In this document: piece after piece, positions 63,676-64,000 of the stretch
How positions within the stretch are numbered: the first letter of the stretch is position 1
How the letters are laid out: each line of letters starts with the position of its first letter
From: Burkholderiales bacterium
GTDB taxonomy: Bacteria > Pseudomonadota > Gammaproteobacteria > Burkholderiales > Burkholderiaceae_B
NCBI GenBank assembly: GCA_021299735.1
Contig: JAJTEM010000008.1
Span: 1 to 64,000 of the forward strand
Length of the DNA: 64,000 bases
Direction of reading: 5' to 3'
Translations under genes and position numbers: made by a program
Notes under the pieces: model-generated
The model's input: only the letters and a program-made list of their open reading frames with translations
Told to the model about the DNA's origin: nothing
Databases searched by the model: none

Positions 63676-64000
63676 TGAAAGCAACATTTTGTTCGGTCGT
63701 TGGCACCCTGCTGTTTGCTGGGGCGGCATGGTCAGCAGTGCAAGGAATGGATCCTCGCAGTGCGGGTGATGTAACCGTGTTTGCCGATGGCAGAAATGCC
63801 TTTTCATTTCCAGCTGCCAATTTGTCAAGTGAGGAACGCACCCGGTTCGCGATTGGTAATTCATTTTTCAAGCGAAATTGGGTGCAGGCACCAGCAAGCA
63901 CTACAGCGCGTGATGGTCTTGGCCCACACTTTATTGCACGCTCTTGCGGCGGTTGCCATGTGCAAGACGGTCGCGGAAAGCCTCCGGAAATTCTTGATCG
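63675..64000 (+). CDS. Di-haem oxidoreductase (DUF1111 family), N-terminal part, cut by window end
   Basis: The first 108 residues are visible. A signal peptide (MKATFCSVVGTLLFAGAAWS) is followed by TVFADGRNAFSFPAANL and FKRNWVQAPASTTARDGLGPHFIARSCGGCHVQDGRG. The first haem motif is CGGCH. This is the family annotated as thiol oxidoreductase or di-haem peroxidase-like and usually occurs between two imelysin genes. Start overlaps the imelysin stop by one base. The rest lies outside the window. Confidence 0.9.
   Translation, partial: MKATFCSVVGTLLFAGAAWSAVQGMDPRSAGDVTVFADGRNAFSFPAANLSSEERTRFAIGNSFFKRNWVQAPASTTARDGLGPHFIARSCGGCHVQDGRGKPPEILD

Overview
The window looks like a chromosomal segment of a Gram-negative betaproteobacterium, probably Burkholderiales. 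Evidence: three TonB-dependent receptors with TonB-ExbB-ExbD, a two-partner secretion adhesin with its outer-membrane transporter, HexR/OhrR/Fur-type regulation, ChaN and HemP iron genes, and moderate base composition around half G+C. Limnobacter is my guess for the genus from the overall gene mix; I could not test it. No rRNA or tRNA gene was seen.

Left end (1-4470) is accessory DNA: the tail of an unrecognised gene, a complete-looking type II retron (structured msr-msd RNA, nucleoside deoxyribosyltransferase-like effector, reverse transcriptase), a fragment of an SRAP/YedK peptidase gene cut off at an IS3-family element, a terminator and a small basic protein. From 4495 to 19600 lies a surface module: a secreted subtilase, a 7TM histidine kinase and its response regulator, a 2221-residue TpsA adhesin with YDG repeats, its TpsB pore, and a TonB-dependent receptor preceded by a 20-codon ORF. 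The two-component operon and the adhesin operon share an operator-promoter layout (TGTAAT-N4-TGTAAT, 20 bases, then a -10 box), which links the kinase to the adhesin.

A manganese (yybP-ykoY) riboswitch precedes a TMEM165/GDT1 exporter. Next comes a tightly overlapping seven-gene operon (20552-26711): thermostable-hemolysin-family protein, AMP-dependent acyl ligase, heme-oxygenase-like diiron enzyme, SDR, TPR lipid-transport-like protein, response regulator and sensor kinase. It looks like a self-regulated fatty-acid-derived metabolite pathway and is my best candidate for an undescribed system.

The middle (26719-43047) carries oxidative-stress and catabolic genes: 3-hydroxyisobutyryl-CoA hydrolase-like protein, KatG, a TRAP-type binding protein, nitroreductase, SrpA-like catalase, a DUF4116 repeat protein, iron alcohol dehydrogenase, a TonB receptor, a PhaC-like hydrolase, an intradiol-dioxygenase-like protein whose ribosome binding site is buried in an 18-bp hairpin, ChaN, dienelactone hydrolase, and OhrR/Ohr.

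The right part holds YqaA, ArsH, ModABC, a DUF6351 lipoprotein, a hybrid sensor kinase, a sugar cluster (HexR, SMP-30 lactonase, Pgi), and an iron region: TonB-ExbB-ExbD, bacterioferritin and its ferredoxin, a five-heme cytochrome, a Fur-controlled hemP-TonB receptor operon divergent from an imelysin gene, and the start of a di-heme oxidoreductase cut by the window end.
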